Source: Candidatus Kaiserbacteria bacterium
Lineage (GTDB): Bacteria; Patescibacteriota; Minisyncoccia; Phycocordibacterales; UBA918
Direction: 5' to 3'
Assembly (NCBI GenBank): GCA_007116965.1
Contig: SKHJ01000004.1
Span: forward strand, 1-21,580
Length of the DNA: 21,580 nt
This document shows, piece after piece, positions 14,635-21,150 of the stretch. The translations under genes were made by a program, and so were the position numbers. The notes under the pieces are model-generated. The model saw nothing but the letters and a program-made list of their open reading frames with translations, made no database searches and had not been told where the DNA came from. Every line of letters begins with the position of its first letter. Within the stretch, counting starts at the first letter, position 1.

Positions 14635-15015
14635 ATGAATCAGCTCTCTATTAGTCACACGACTCGCCAATATCCCAACCTTCCCTACGCCAAAATCAGC
14701 CGCGCCATACTCGGACCAACCTATACCCTATCGCTGGTCTTTGTTGGTGAGCAACGAGCCCGGACACTCAATCAGACTACTCGCGGTAAACAGTATGTGC
14801 CCGATGTCCTTTCATTCCCACTGTATCAGTCGGCTGGAGAAATTTACTTATGTCTCCCCCGCATTCGTCAGACTGCATCACAGTATGGTCACTCAATTCA
14901 ATATCATACTGGGTACTTATTTATCCATGGGATACTCCATTTGAAAGGTTACCAGCATGGCGCTACAATGGAACAGGCAGAACGTCGGCTTTGTCGACGG
15001 TTTCTTGGTGCCTAA
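14635..15015 (+). CDS. ybeY: Endoribonuclease / rRNA maturation factor YbeY
   Basis: This zinc-dependent RNase is involved in 16S rRNA 3'-end maturation and ribosome quality control. The three-His metal site is intact in HGILHLKGYQH (His98, His102, His108), and the preceding PDVLSFP (56-62) is the family's second conserved motif. The usual Asp before the last His is Gln here. At 126 residues it is shorter than most YbeY proteins (about 150). The start at 14635 is preferred because residues encoded from 14599 derive from the rpsU terminator tail. ftsA begins 10 bases after its stop. Confidence 0.9.
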   Translation: MNQLSISHTTRQYPNLPYAKISRAILGPTYTLSLVFVGEQRARTLNQTTRGKQYVPDVLSFPLYQSAGEIYLCLPRIRQTASQYGHSIQYHTGYLFIHGILHLKGYQHGATMEQAERRLCRRFLGA

Positions 15016-15025
15016 TACACACATT

Positions 15026-16198
15026 ATGTCTCGTCATACCCAGATTATTGCCGGCATCGACGTTGGAACCCACCAAATCAAAGTGGCGGTGGTGCGTGTT
15101 GCTAAATCAGCCGAACGAAATGTACCACAACTTTTAGGTACTGGCTTTGCTGATAGTCGCGGTATTCGCAACGGCTACATTATTAGTGAGGCAGAGGTGG
15201 CCAAGAGCATAAAGACCGCCGTTGCCATGGCCGAGAAAAACGCTGGCGTCCCCATCAAGCGTGCGTACGTTTCACTGGGTAGTATCGGGTTGGACGAGAT
15301 TGAAGCGACTGGTGAGATCATCCCTGCTCGTGCCGACTCTGAAATAACCGACCATGATCTAGAGAAGGTTGCGCAAGACTGTGAAGACCGGATCGCTGAC
15401 CGTATCCCCAATCGACGTATTCTCCATATCATTCCGTTACGATACCGTGTTGATGGTGAATTGGTGCTTGGCCGAGCAACTGGTATGCAAGGCACCAAAC
15501 TTGAAGCGGACTGTCTTTTTATTACTGCCTACGAACAACACCTCCATGAATTAACAGCTGCTGTCGGACAAGCCGGTGTCATGGTTGAAGACGTTACCGC
15601 TTCACCGCTCGCAGCCAGCTTTGTCCTACTCAACAAAGCTCAGAAGCGAGCCGGCTGTGTCTTAGCTAACATTGGTGCAGAGACCGTCTCCATCGTGGTA
15701 TTTGAAGACTTCCTTCCTATCTCTGTAAAAGTCTTCCCTATTGGTTCCAATGACATCACTAATGATTTGGCCCTGGGTCTCAAGATACCGATCGAAGAAG
15801 CCGAGAAGGCAAAACGAGGAGGAATGACCAGTATGAGTCTACCCAAAAAGAAAGTGGAGGAAATCATAGCCGCACGACTGACCGATATTTTTGAGTTGAT
15901 CGATAATCATTTAAAGAAAATTAAGCGCGATGGCTTGCTTCCCGCCGGCATCATTTTAACCGGCGGCGGGTCCAACCTACTGATGGCGCAAGATACGGCT
16001 CGTGATGTTTTAAACTTACCTGCTCGTTTTGCCAACCTCGAGCTGAACAAAAATACCAAGATGAAGGACGCGTCGTGGACGGTTGCCTATGGCCTCTGTC
16101 TACTAGGAGCAAGTAGTAGTGACGAGCGAAATAGTATTGGCATCAATCGTACCCAACGCCGATCGTTATGGGGTTGGTTCTCACAATTTCTTCCTTAA
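15026..16198 (+). CDS. ftsA: Cell division protein FtsA
   Basis: This actin-like ATPase tethers FtsZ filaments to the membrane. From the ATG at 15026 it has 390 residues. The ATP-binding signatures are GIDVGTHQIK (10-19), NIGAETVSIVVF (215-226) and GIILTGGGSNL (308-318). An SHS2/1C-like insertion fits between about 83 and 165. The C-terminus RRSLWGWFSQFLP is a short amphipathic helix of the kind that inserts in the membrane. The longer frame from 14957 would overlap ybeY and adds non-family residues, so the later start is used. It is followed by ftsZ, which has its own promoter. Confidence 0.93.
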   Translation: MSRHTQIIAGIDVGTHQIKVAVVRVAKSAERNVPQLLGTGFADSRGIRNGYIISEAEVAKSIKTAVAMAEKNAGVPIKRAYVSLGSIGLDEIEATGEIIPARADSEITDHDLEKVAQDCEDRIADRIPNRRILHIIPLRYRVDGELVLGRATGMQGTKLEADCLFITAYEQHLHELTAAVGQAGVMVEDVTASPLAASFVLLNKAQKRAGCVLANIGAETVSIVVFEDFLPISVKVFPIGSNDITNDLALGLKIPIEEAEKAKRGGMTSMSLPKKKVEEIIAARLTDIFELIDNHLKKIKRDGLLPAGIILTGGGSNLLMAQDTARDVLNLPARFANLELNKNTKMKDASWTVAYGLCLLGASSSDERNSIGINRTQRRSLWGWFSQFLP

Positions 16199-16250
16199 AC
16201 AACAATTTATTCTTGTCGTCAATGTAATAGATGGAAGATATGTCAAGATA

Positions 16251-16279
16251 GTGACAGGTTTTTTAATTACGTGTATGAT
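16251..16279 (+). promoter_or_regulatory. Promoter of ftsZ
   Basis: GTGACA, a 17-base spacer, then TATGAT, giving a predicted leader of about 27 bases before the ATG at 16313. Only a weak GAG-containing Shine-Dalgarno sequence is visible. Confidence 0.55.
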
Positions 16280-16312
16280 GGCTAGTACTTACTAAGCAGA
16301 GTATATATTGCT

Positions 16313-17578
16313 ATGGAACAAATTAAATCAGACGTTGAATCATTCGCACGCATCCGTGTAGTCGGAGTCGGTGGTTCAGGGGGCAACGCAGTGAACCACA
16401 TGGTGGGCGCAAAGGTAAAAGGGGTTGAGTTCATCGCGATCAACAGCGATGCTCAAGACCTGCACCACTCGCTCGCCAAGAAAAAAATACACATCGGCAA
16501 GAATCTCACTCGTGGTCTTGGTGCCGGAGGTAACCCTGACATGGGTCGCCGTGCCGCCGACGAGACTCGAGAGGAAATTGCAAATGCAATTAAAGGTTCT
16601 GATATGATCTTCATCACCTGTGGGATGGGTGGTGGCACCGGCACCGGCGCTGCGCCAGTGATCGCTAAAATTGCTCGTGAGAGTGGCGCTCTGACCGTTG
16701 GGGTAGTGACCAAACCATTCCTATTTGAAGGTCAAGAACGTATGCGCCTCGCCCTCCAAGGTATCGAAGAGCTCAAGAAAGAGGTAGACGCACTCATCAC
16801 TATCCCTAACGATCGTTTGCTCGCCATTGTTGATAAAGAGACCTCTGTCCGTAATGCTTTTGAGCAGTGTGACAATGTACTAAAACAAGCAGTCGAAGGT
16901 ATCTCCGACCTGATTACCTTGCCGGGTATCATCAACGTTGACTTTGCCGATATCAGAAGCGTTATGGAGAACACAGGCTCAGCTTTGATGGGTGTTGGTA
17001 TTTCCAGTGGCGAAAAGCGCGCCGAAGAAGCTGCCCAATCTGCTATCAACTCCCCTCTCCTTGAAGTATCTATTACTGGCGCTAAAGGGGTTCTCTTCGC
17101 TATTGCCGGCGGTGATGATCTCGGTATGCTGGAGATTCAAGACTCCGCGCGAGTGATTACGGAATCGATCGACCCACAGGCCCGGGTGATCTTTGGTGCC
17201 ATTAGGGACGACAAGTTAAAGAAGAATGAAATCAAAGTCACTGTGATAGCAACTGGCTTCCCTGAAGAGCGAATTGGTGGTAGTGAAACAAATTTCCGTC
17301 AGTTTTCTGCCCCTAGCAATACACCGAGCCAAGACGTCCAGACAGAGGAGCGTTCGGCCACCACCGAGGAAAGCGAAGGTGAGACAGGGCGCGGACGTAT
17401 CTTCAACTCACTAACCACACCTCGTCGCGATCGGTCAGACGCTCCAAAATCAGAAGAGAAGGCTGCTGACACAAACGTCAAAAAACCAGACCCAAAGCCG
17501 GTCGATCCGATCGATGAGGATGACGATGATGATTGGGGTGCTGTGCCTGCTTTCTTGCGTCGTTCGAAGCTAAAATAA
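16313..17578 (+). CDS. ftsZ: Cell division GTPase FtsZ
   Basis: This tubulin-like GTPase forms the division ring. Its 421 residues include GVGGSGGNAVNHM (18-30), the tubulin signature GGGTGTGAAP (106-115) and the T7 synergy loop NVDFADIR (208-215) with both catalytic Asp residues, so it should be an active GTPase. After the core (to about 320) comes an acidic, Pro/Ser/Thr-rich linker of about 80 residues. A five-Asp run then precedes the C-terminal peptide WGAVPAFLRR, the conserved docking site for FtsA, whose gene is directly upstream. Confidence 0.97.
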   Translation: MEQIKSDVESFARIRVVGVGGSGGNAVNHMVGAKVKGVEFIAINSDAQDLHHSLAKKKIHIGKNLTRGLGAGGNPDMGRRAADETREEIANAIKGSDMIFITCGMGGGTGTGAAPVIAKIARESGALTVGVVTKPFLFEGQERMRLALQGIEELKKEVDALITIPNDRLLAIVDKETSVRNAFEQCDNVLKQAVEGISDLITLPGIINVDFADIRSVMENTGSALMGVGISSGEKRAEEAAQSAINSPLLEVSITGAKGVLFAIAGGDDLGMLEIQDSARVITESIDPQARVIFGAIRDDKLKKNEIKVTVIATGFPEERIGGSETNFRQFSAPSNTPSQDVQTEERSATTEESEGETGRGRIFNSLTTPRRDRSDAPKSEEKAADTNVKKPDPKPVDPIDEDDDDDWGAVPAFLRRSKLK

Positions 17579-17602
17579 CACTCTTGATCTACCTCAACCC
17601 CA

Positions 17603-17632
17603 AGAGATCCGTCACGAATGTGACGGATCTCT
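17603..17632. terminator. Bidirectional hairpin between ftsZ and the DUF4395 gene
   Basis: Stem AGAGATCCGTCAC / GTGACGGATCTCT closing a GAAT tetraloop, 13 perfect pairs. It lies between convergent stops. No T-run follows on either strand. Confidence 0.75.
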
Positions 17633-17665
17633 GGTATGACCATGCCAATCACTGGCGAGAATGGG

Positions 17666-18244
17666 TCATTCAACAGCGCAGACATTACCTGGACAGGCCG
17701 GACGATATTCTGGCTCCTTAAGTACGCCCCAGGTAATTAATAAACCATAGATCTTGCAACCAACACAAACACCAAAACTCGTCTCAAGAAACATGAAGAG
17801 CAGACAGACAGCACAGATAGCTAAGTTGATCGGTCCCCTAACCTCAAAACCAAACAAAAGAATAATCATGGTAGCAGCTAACACGAGGCCGATCGACCAA
17901 GCAAAACGTTTCTGGATCGCACCAACGTACTCAGGCGTTTGGTTTTTGACAGCCAACTGAGCAACTTGTGAGATGGGAGAAAACCGAGTCCCAATAACAG
18001 TCTTCATAAAAAAAAAAAAGAAAAATACCACGACGAAGATTTGCAAGAAGAGAAAATTATCAAGATAAAAGGCATGAAAAAATGCAAACATACCCAAAAC
18101 AAACATCATTCCTGCCCCAGCCCGTACTGCTCTCTCATTCAAGACCGGGTATGGTGCTGGTTTGCCGTGCAGCATCAATCCGGGAATTATCGTACCGTAG
18201 GTAAAAAATCCCCAGCTCCGCAATGTTGTGTAAATATTTTTCAT
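17666..18244 (-). CDS. DUF4395-family membrane protein with paired cysteines
   Basis: This 192-residue integral membrane protein matches DUF4395. It has the NERAVRAGAG stretch near residues 37-45, TPEYVGAIQKRFAW near 103-116 and FGVCVGCKIY near 157-166. The CVGC pair (Cys160, Cys163) lies at the end of the last long helix, and a second pair (Cys184, Cys189) is near the C-terminus. Hydrophobic segments lie at about 44-80 and 117-155. DUF4395 genes elsewhere often neighbour thioredoxin-like and sulfurtransferase genes, so a redox or sulfur role fits, but its biochemistry is unknown. It is divergent from trxB across a shared palindrome, and its mRNA is probably leaderless. A 12-base A run on the plus strand (18008-18019) lies inside the gene. 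Confidence 0.82.
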   Translation of the reverse strand: MKNIYTTLRSWGFFTYGTIIPGLMLHGKPAPYPVLNERAVRAGAGMMFVLGMFAFFHAFYLDNFLFLQIFVVVFFFFFFMKTVIGTRFSPISQVAQLAVKNQTPEYVGAIQKRFAWSIGLVLAATMIILLFGFEVRGPINLAICAVCLLFMFLETSFGVCVGCKIYGLLITWGVLKEPEYRPACPGNVCAVE

Positions 18245-18253
18245 ACGTGCCCT

Positions 18254-18281
18254 AGTGTAGCAAGAATTATTAATGTATCAA
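18254..18281 (-). promoter_or_regulatory. Promoter of the DUF4395 gene
   Basis: On the minus strand TTGATA, a 16-base spacer ending in TGC, then TACACT. The -10 box is nine bases before the ATG at 18244. The -35 box directly abuts the palindrome at 18282-18299. Confidence 0.65.
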
Positions 18282-18299
18282 TATACCCAGGTGGGTATA
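18282..18299. promoter_or_regulatory. Palindromic operator-like site between DUF4395 and trxB
   Basis: TATACCCA-GG-TGGGTATA, eight-base arms around two central bases. The ATACCC-N4-GGGTAT core resembles operators of the CsoR/CstR/RcnR repressor family, some members of which sense persulfides and control sulfur-redox genes. It touches the -35 box of the DUF4395 promoter and overlaps the likely -35 (TATACA, 18296-18301) of an extended -10 box TGG-TATGCT (18317-18325) for trxB, so one bound repressor could block both. No CsoR-type gene is in the window. Confidence 0.55.
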
Positions 18300-18359
18300 C
18301 AGAAGATGCCTGTTCATGGTATGCTACTACCGCTGTCAGTAAATCAATTATTTTCTACT

Positions 18360-19283
18360 ATGTACGATCTTATTATCATCGGTGGTGGACCGGCCGGCGC
18401 GAGTGCCGCAGTCTACGCCGCACGCAAACGACTCAAAACCTTGCAAATCACTCAAGAATGGGGAGGGCAAAGTACTGAGTCAACCGATATTCAAAATTGG
18501 ATTGGCACCCCTTCCATTTCTGGTGCTGATTTTGCCCGCTCACTTGAATCTCACGTCAATACGTACGCCAACGATTGTGTCACCGTTCTTAACCCAGCAA
18601 CCGTCACAGCGGTAGTTCCGACACCCAATGGCACGATCACCGTCACGACAGACTCTAACGAAACTCATGTTGCCCGTGCCGTGTTGGTGGCTTCGGGTTC
18701 ACGACGCCGAAAGCTAAACATCCCAGGCGCAGCAACGTACGAGCATAAAGGCGTCACTTACTGTGCTAGTTGTGACGGACCGATGTTTACTGGACAACGG
18801 GTCGCCGTCATTGGTGGCGGTAACGCAGGCTTTGAATCAGCAGCACAGTTACAAGCCTACACCGAACACGTCACCATCATCCAGCGTAATAAACACTTTA
18901 AAGCTGATCCTATAACCGTCGAGCGAGTATTGTCTAATGAAAACGTAACCGGTCTTACTGACGTAACTCCGATCGAGATTCACGGCGAACAATTTGTCAC
19001 TGGCCTCACCTACAGACATGCGAGCGGTGAGACCGAGACCATCCCGGTTAGCGGTATTTTTGTTGAGATTGGTCTACTACCAAACACGGACTTCGTTTGC
19101 GAACAGGTCGAGTGCGACGAACTAGGTCGTATTAAGATAGACCCATGGAATCAACGCACCTCGGTGTCCGGTATTTGGGCAGCTGGTGACTGTACCAACA
19201 TTCTCTTCCACCAGAACAATATTTCTGCCGGCAACGCCGTCACTGCTCTAGAAGATATCTACCTTACGCTGCGCACTACCTGA
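18360..19283 (+). CDS. trxB: Thioredoxin reductase (TrxB-type flavoprotein)
   Basis: This NADPH- and FAD-dependent disulfide reductase has 307 residues from the ATG at 18360, the normal length for low-Mr TrxB. The FAD-binding motif GGGPAGASAA is at 8-17, the redox-active CASC at 135-138 followed by DG, the NADPH-binding GGGNAGFESA at 152-161 and the C-terminal FAD motif GIWAAGDCTN before the end. The frame is open 29 codons upstream, but those residues run through the promoter and palindrome, and the MYDLIIIGGG start is standard. It faces away from the DUF4395 gene. The CASCDGP active site with GGGNAG resembles TrxB/AhpF-type enzymes. Confidence 0.94.
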   Translation: MYDLIIIGGGPAGASAAVYAARKRLKTLQITQEWGGQSTESTDIQNWIGTPSISGADFARSLESHVNTYANDCVTVLNPATVTAVVPTPNGTITVTTDSNETHVARAVLVASGSRRRKLNIPGAATYEHKGVTYCASCDGPMFTGQRVAVIGGGNAGFESAAQLQAYTEHVTIIQRNKHFKADPITVERVLSNENVTGLTDVTPIEIHGEQFVTGLTYRHASGETETIPVSGIFVEIGLLPNTDFVCEQVECDELGRIKIDPWNQRTSVSGIWAAGDCTNILFHQNNISAGNAVTALEDIYLTLRTT

Positions 19284-19303
19284 TCCAACCAACCTTGGAG
19301 ATA

Positions 19304-19333
19304 GACAAAAGGCGCCCGAAGGCGCCTTTTGTC
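19304..19333 (+). terminator. Intrinsic terminator of trxB
   Basis: Stem GACAAAAGGCGCC / GGCGCCTTTTGTC with a CGAA tetraloop. The A and T runs flanking the GC core make it usable on either strand. Confidence 0.9.
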
Positions 19334-19352
19334 GTACAACGTAGAGCATTTT

Positions 19353-19418
19353 GGTTTACGTGCCCGTACTGTCACTAAAATGTGACGAAAGTATCGAGAA
19401 ATCACCACCACGTAAACC
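19353..19418. repeat. Long-range inverted repeat with inner hairpin
   Basis: GGTTTACGTG (19353-19362) is the exact complement of CACGTAAACC (19409-19418). Inside are TACT/AGTA and GTCAC/GTGAC (19371-19386), so the whole 66 bases could fold as one interrupted stem. It lies between the trxB terminator and the DnaA-box cluster. Confidence 0.5.
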
Positions 19419-19430
19419 TGACTATAGCTT

Positions 19431-19551
19431 CGCATATCATCTTTTTTTGTCAATGCAGATGTTATTGAGATATACAAGTCATATTAGGGGAAAACCTGTG
19501 GAAAAGACCGGTATATGCCTGTGTACTACCCCTGTGCATAACTGTGGCTAA
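19431..19551. other. DnaA-box cluster next to an AT-rich stretch: candidate replication origin
   Basis: Four DnaA-box-like 9-mers in the same orientation lie at 19497-19505 (TGTGGAAAA), 19520-19528 (TGTGTACTA), 19533-19541 (TGTGCATAA, perfect TTATNCACA) and 19543-19551 (TGTGGCTAA). Read on the minus strand they have 1, 2, 0 and 1 mismatches to TTATNCACA. To the left is an AT-rich stretch (about 19431-19487) with a seven-T run. dnaA and dnaN are not in the window, so this could be an origin, a DnaA titration site or a regulatory site. Confidence 0.45.
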
Positions 19552-19577
19552 ACATTTCACCATCGTGCTCTACCTGG

Positions 19578-20369
19578 CTACATTCCAGTGACCGTACTAA
19601 TAAAACCAATGAAAAATAGGTCTTTTGCCTCTTTATCATGCCTTTGTAATTCGGTTGGTGAGGCTATCACATACCACGTGCCGCGCTGTTCAAACTCCCA
19701 AAAGTAACTTGGGGTGGCAGCCGAGGGTAACCGATCAGGTTGCACTAACTCTGAGCGAACTATTTCGCGGTAACGTGCAACCAACTGACCATCATCCCGT
19801 GTGAGTAACGTACAGTCCGACCGCCCTTGACAGTCGTTTTGCCAATCTGTGTTTTGCATTAGTGCTTGGTCAGGCCACTGCACGCCCCGCGGTAGCGGGT
19901 GATCACGGTACTCAGGTGAGAACGCGGCTAACAGGCGGGTAAACTGTCCCGAGACCGGGTCATTTATCCCAAAGTATCGTACGAAGCAACGATTGCCTTG
20001 GTCGGCCGGACAACCGCCGGTTTCGTCTTGGTGGCTGATGACGCCCCAGGTTTGTGGGTACCAAAAGCGCAGGCCTAATTCAGGGTCATTATGCTCACGT
20101 AGTGGCGGAATACTAACCTCTCCGTCACTCGCTTCGGTAATAAGTGTTTCTTCATCCTCCCCTACCCCTCTATCAATTAAATCAACCTCGCTGTCGGTGC
20201 TGGTCGCTATATCTGGGATATCACTACTTTCCTCCGTATCAGATTGTTGAACTATCAACCAGCCGACGAGTATCACTATAAGTATCATACTCAGGCCAAG
20301 TAGCCAGTGGCTTCCGGTCTGTCGCTTTGGTTCAGATCTTGATTGTAGACGTGATTCGAAGTTTGCCAT
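19578..20369 (-). CDS. Membrane-anchored extracytoplasmic protein of unknown function
   Basis: I do not recognise a named family. The 263-residue product has a short basic N-terminus, one transmembrane helix (about 23-40), an acidic Asp/Glu/Ser linker (about 42-85), then a globular domain opening with DPELGLRFWYPQTWGV (95-110). That pattern is reminiscent of PsbP-like lipoprotein domains (GFxxxYPxxW). Four Cys in two close pairs (Cys120/Cys128 and Cys180/Cys186) suggest disulfides outside the cell. A TGG-TATACT box 14 bases before the ATG predicts a leader of about eight bases. Confidence 0.68.
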   Translation of the reverse strand: MANFESRLQSRSEPKRQTGSHWLLGLSMILIVILVGWLIVQQSDTEESSDIPDIATSTDSEVDLIDRGVGEDEETLITEASDGEVSIPPLREHNDPELGLRFWYPQTWGVISHQDETGGCPADQGNRCFVRYFGINDPVSGQFTRLLAAFSPEYRDHPLPRGVQWPDQALMQNTDWQNDCQGRSDCTLLTRDDGQLVARYREIVRSELVQPDRLPSAATPSYFWEFEQRGTWYVIASPTELQRHDKEAKDLFFIGFISTVTGM

Positions 20370-20383
20370 TGTATACTATTACC

Positions 20384-20389
20384 AGTATA
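20384..20389 (-). promoter_or_regulatory. Extended -10 promoter for the anchored protein gene
   Basis: TGG-TATACT on the minus strand, with 14 bases to the ATG at 20369. TTGAAC lies upstream at a long 19-base spacing. Confidence 0.45.
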
Positions 20390-20442
20390 CCAAACTAAAC
20401 TGTTCGACGTTCAAAAACAAGCAAAATAAACGAAAATTACCC

Positions 20443-20482
20443 CAATTAAACCGGAAACACTATAGTATTTCCGGTTTAATTG
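20443..20482 (-). terminator. Large hairpin downstream of tRNA-Glu
   Basis: Fifteen perfect pairs (CAATTAAACCGGAAA / TTTCCGGTTTAATTG) around a ten-base loop that itself contains ACTATAGT. On the minus strand it is followed by a T-rich tail, so it probably ends the tRNA transcript. A smaller hairpin ACCGC/GCGGT (20521-20537) lies between it and the tRNA. Confidence 0.7.
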
Positions 20483-20553
20483 CTACACTATCGTCTTTTG
20501 AGTCTTATAAATCGACAATTACCGCAGCCTTGGCGGTTATTATGCAGTGTTTG

Positions 20554-20625
20554 TGACCCTACGGGGAATCGAACCCCGGCTTCAAGGATGAAAACCTTGC
20601 GTCCTAACCACTAGACGATAGGGCC
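20554..20625 (-). tRNA. tRNA-Glu (anticodon UUC)
   Basis: The minus strand folds as a complete cloverleaf. The acceptor is GGCCCTA / TAGGGTC with one G-U pair. The D-arm is GTC/GAC, and the anticodon stem CAAGG / CCTTG has loop TTTTCAT with anticodon TTC. The T-arm is CGGGG-TTCGATT-CCCCG. The discriminator is A and no CCA is encoded (ACAAAC follows), so CCA must be added enzymatically. No clear promoter lies immediately upstream; the nearest good one is at 21085-21112, before the fragmented copy, so both may be on one precursor. Confidence 0.95.
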
Positions 20626-20932
20626 AATTAATGAATGACAGCAGTGATGGGTTCGATTCTATGAATCGGTCACAAGTCAAAATCAAAGATTTTACTCGTG
20701 ATTCTTACAGAATCTGTACACCTTGTCACTATTCTACTTCATAAATTTGTAAAATAGTAGTCAAGGTCTTGCGAAATACTCCCAGCATTTCTCACCCGCC
20801 TCCGCTGTCGTGCTCGCAAGCTCCGCGCGACATGCGTCCGGCCTTGCGAATCGGACATACATGACACAAGTCATGTATTCCGAGCTCAAAGTATACCACT
20901 GTCGTGATCTACTTTGAGCTCAGCCGATTCTC
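20626..20932 (-). other. Heavily folded non-coding stretch between tRNA-Glu and its fragmented copy
   Basis: No credible coding frame is seen. Hairpins follow one another: CGATTC/GAATCG (20654-20668), GATTC/GAATC (20700-20714), a 46-base stem (20721-20766), GAAATACT/AGCATTTC (20773-20791), TCGCAAG/CTTGCGA (20814-20849), ATACATGAC/GTCATGTAT (20857-20878) and a 12-bp stem GAGCTCAAAGTA/TACTTTGAGCTC (20882-20921). GAATCGG (20848-20854) pairs with CCGATTC (20924-20930) to enclose the last two as a multibranch. At 20649-20675 the plus strand repeats pieces of the tRNA 3' end (GGGTTCGATTC, then GGTCACAA) at nearly the same spacing. Confidence 0.6.
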
Positions 20933-21055
20933 ACCCCGGCTTCAAGGATGAAAACCTTACCCCTATTACCTCGTAAACATCGGCAATTCGCACCTTGGTG
21001 CGACCGGATGAAAAGCTATCCACTTTTCATTCCATAACCACTAGACGATAGGGCC
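20933..21055 (-). pseudogene. Interrupted and truncated tRNA-Glu copy
   Basis: Two blocks are identical to the intact tRNA-Glu: the first 21 bases (21035-21055, acceptor 5' strand to D-loop) and 26 bases of the anticodon arm, variable region and start of the T-arm (20933-20958). In the intact gene six bases separate these blocks; here 76 bases do (20959-21034). The insert folds into TGAAAAG/CTTTTCA (21006-21033) and TCGCAC/GTGCGA (20988-21003) hairpins and repeats GGATGAAAA of the anticodon region. After GGGGT the T-arm and 3' acceptor strand are missing, so it cannot form a normal tRNA. Confidence 0.75.
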
Positions 21056-21084
21056 TCTTTTGATTTGCTCAAATAGCGTGACTA

Positions 21085-21112
21085 ATAGTACCAGATACTG
21101 GCAAATATTCAA
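21085..21112 (-). promoter_or_regulatory. Promoter upstream of the fragmented tRNA-Glu copy
   Basis: On the minus strand TTGAAT, a 16-base spacer ending in TGG, then TACTAT. The predicted start is about 23 bases before the tRNA-like 5' end at 21055. The same transcript could continue through the folded region into the intact tRNA-Glu. Confidence 0.6.
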
Positions 21113-21123
21113 ACATATAGACA

Positions 21124-21145
21124 AGAGGGGCGCGAACGCCCCTCT
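21124..21145 (-). terminator. Terminator of the Usg-family gene
   Basis: Stem AGAGGGGCG / CGCCCCTCT with a CGAA tetraloop, beginning five bases after the stop codon at 21151. On the minus strand a short T-containing tail follows. Confidence 0.85.
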
Positions 21146-21150
21146 GAGGT

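Noticed and set aside
14957..15025. FtsA starting inside ybeY
   Set aside because: The added residues do not resemble FtsA, and the MSRHTQIIAGIDVG start 10 bases after the ybeY stop is normal.
20626..21055. tmRNA, RNase P RNA or a group I intron
   Set aside because: The conserved tmRNA ends, the RNase P core sequences and the group I core were not recognisable by eye, and the insert is in the D-arm rather than the anticodon loop. A covariance search is needed to be certain.
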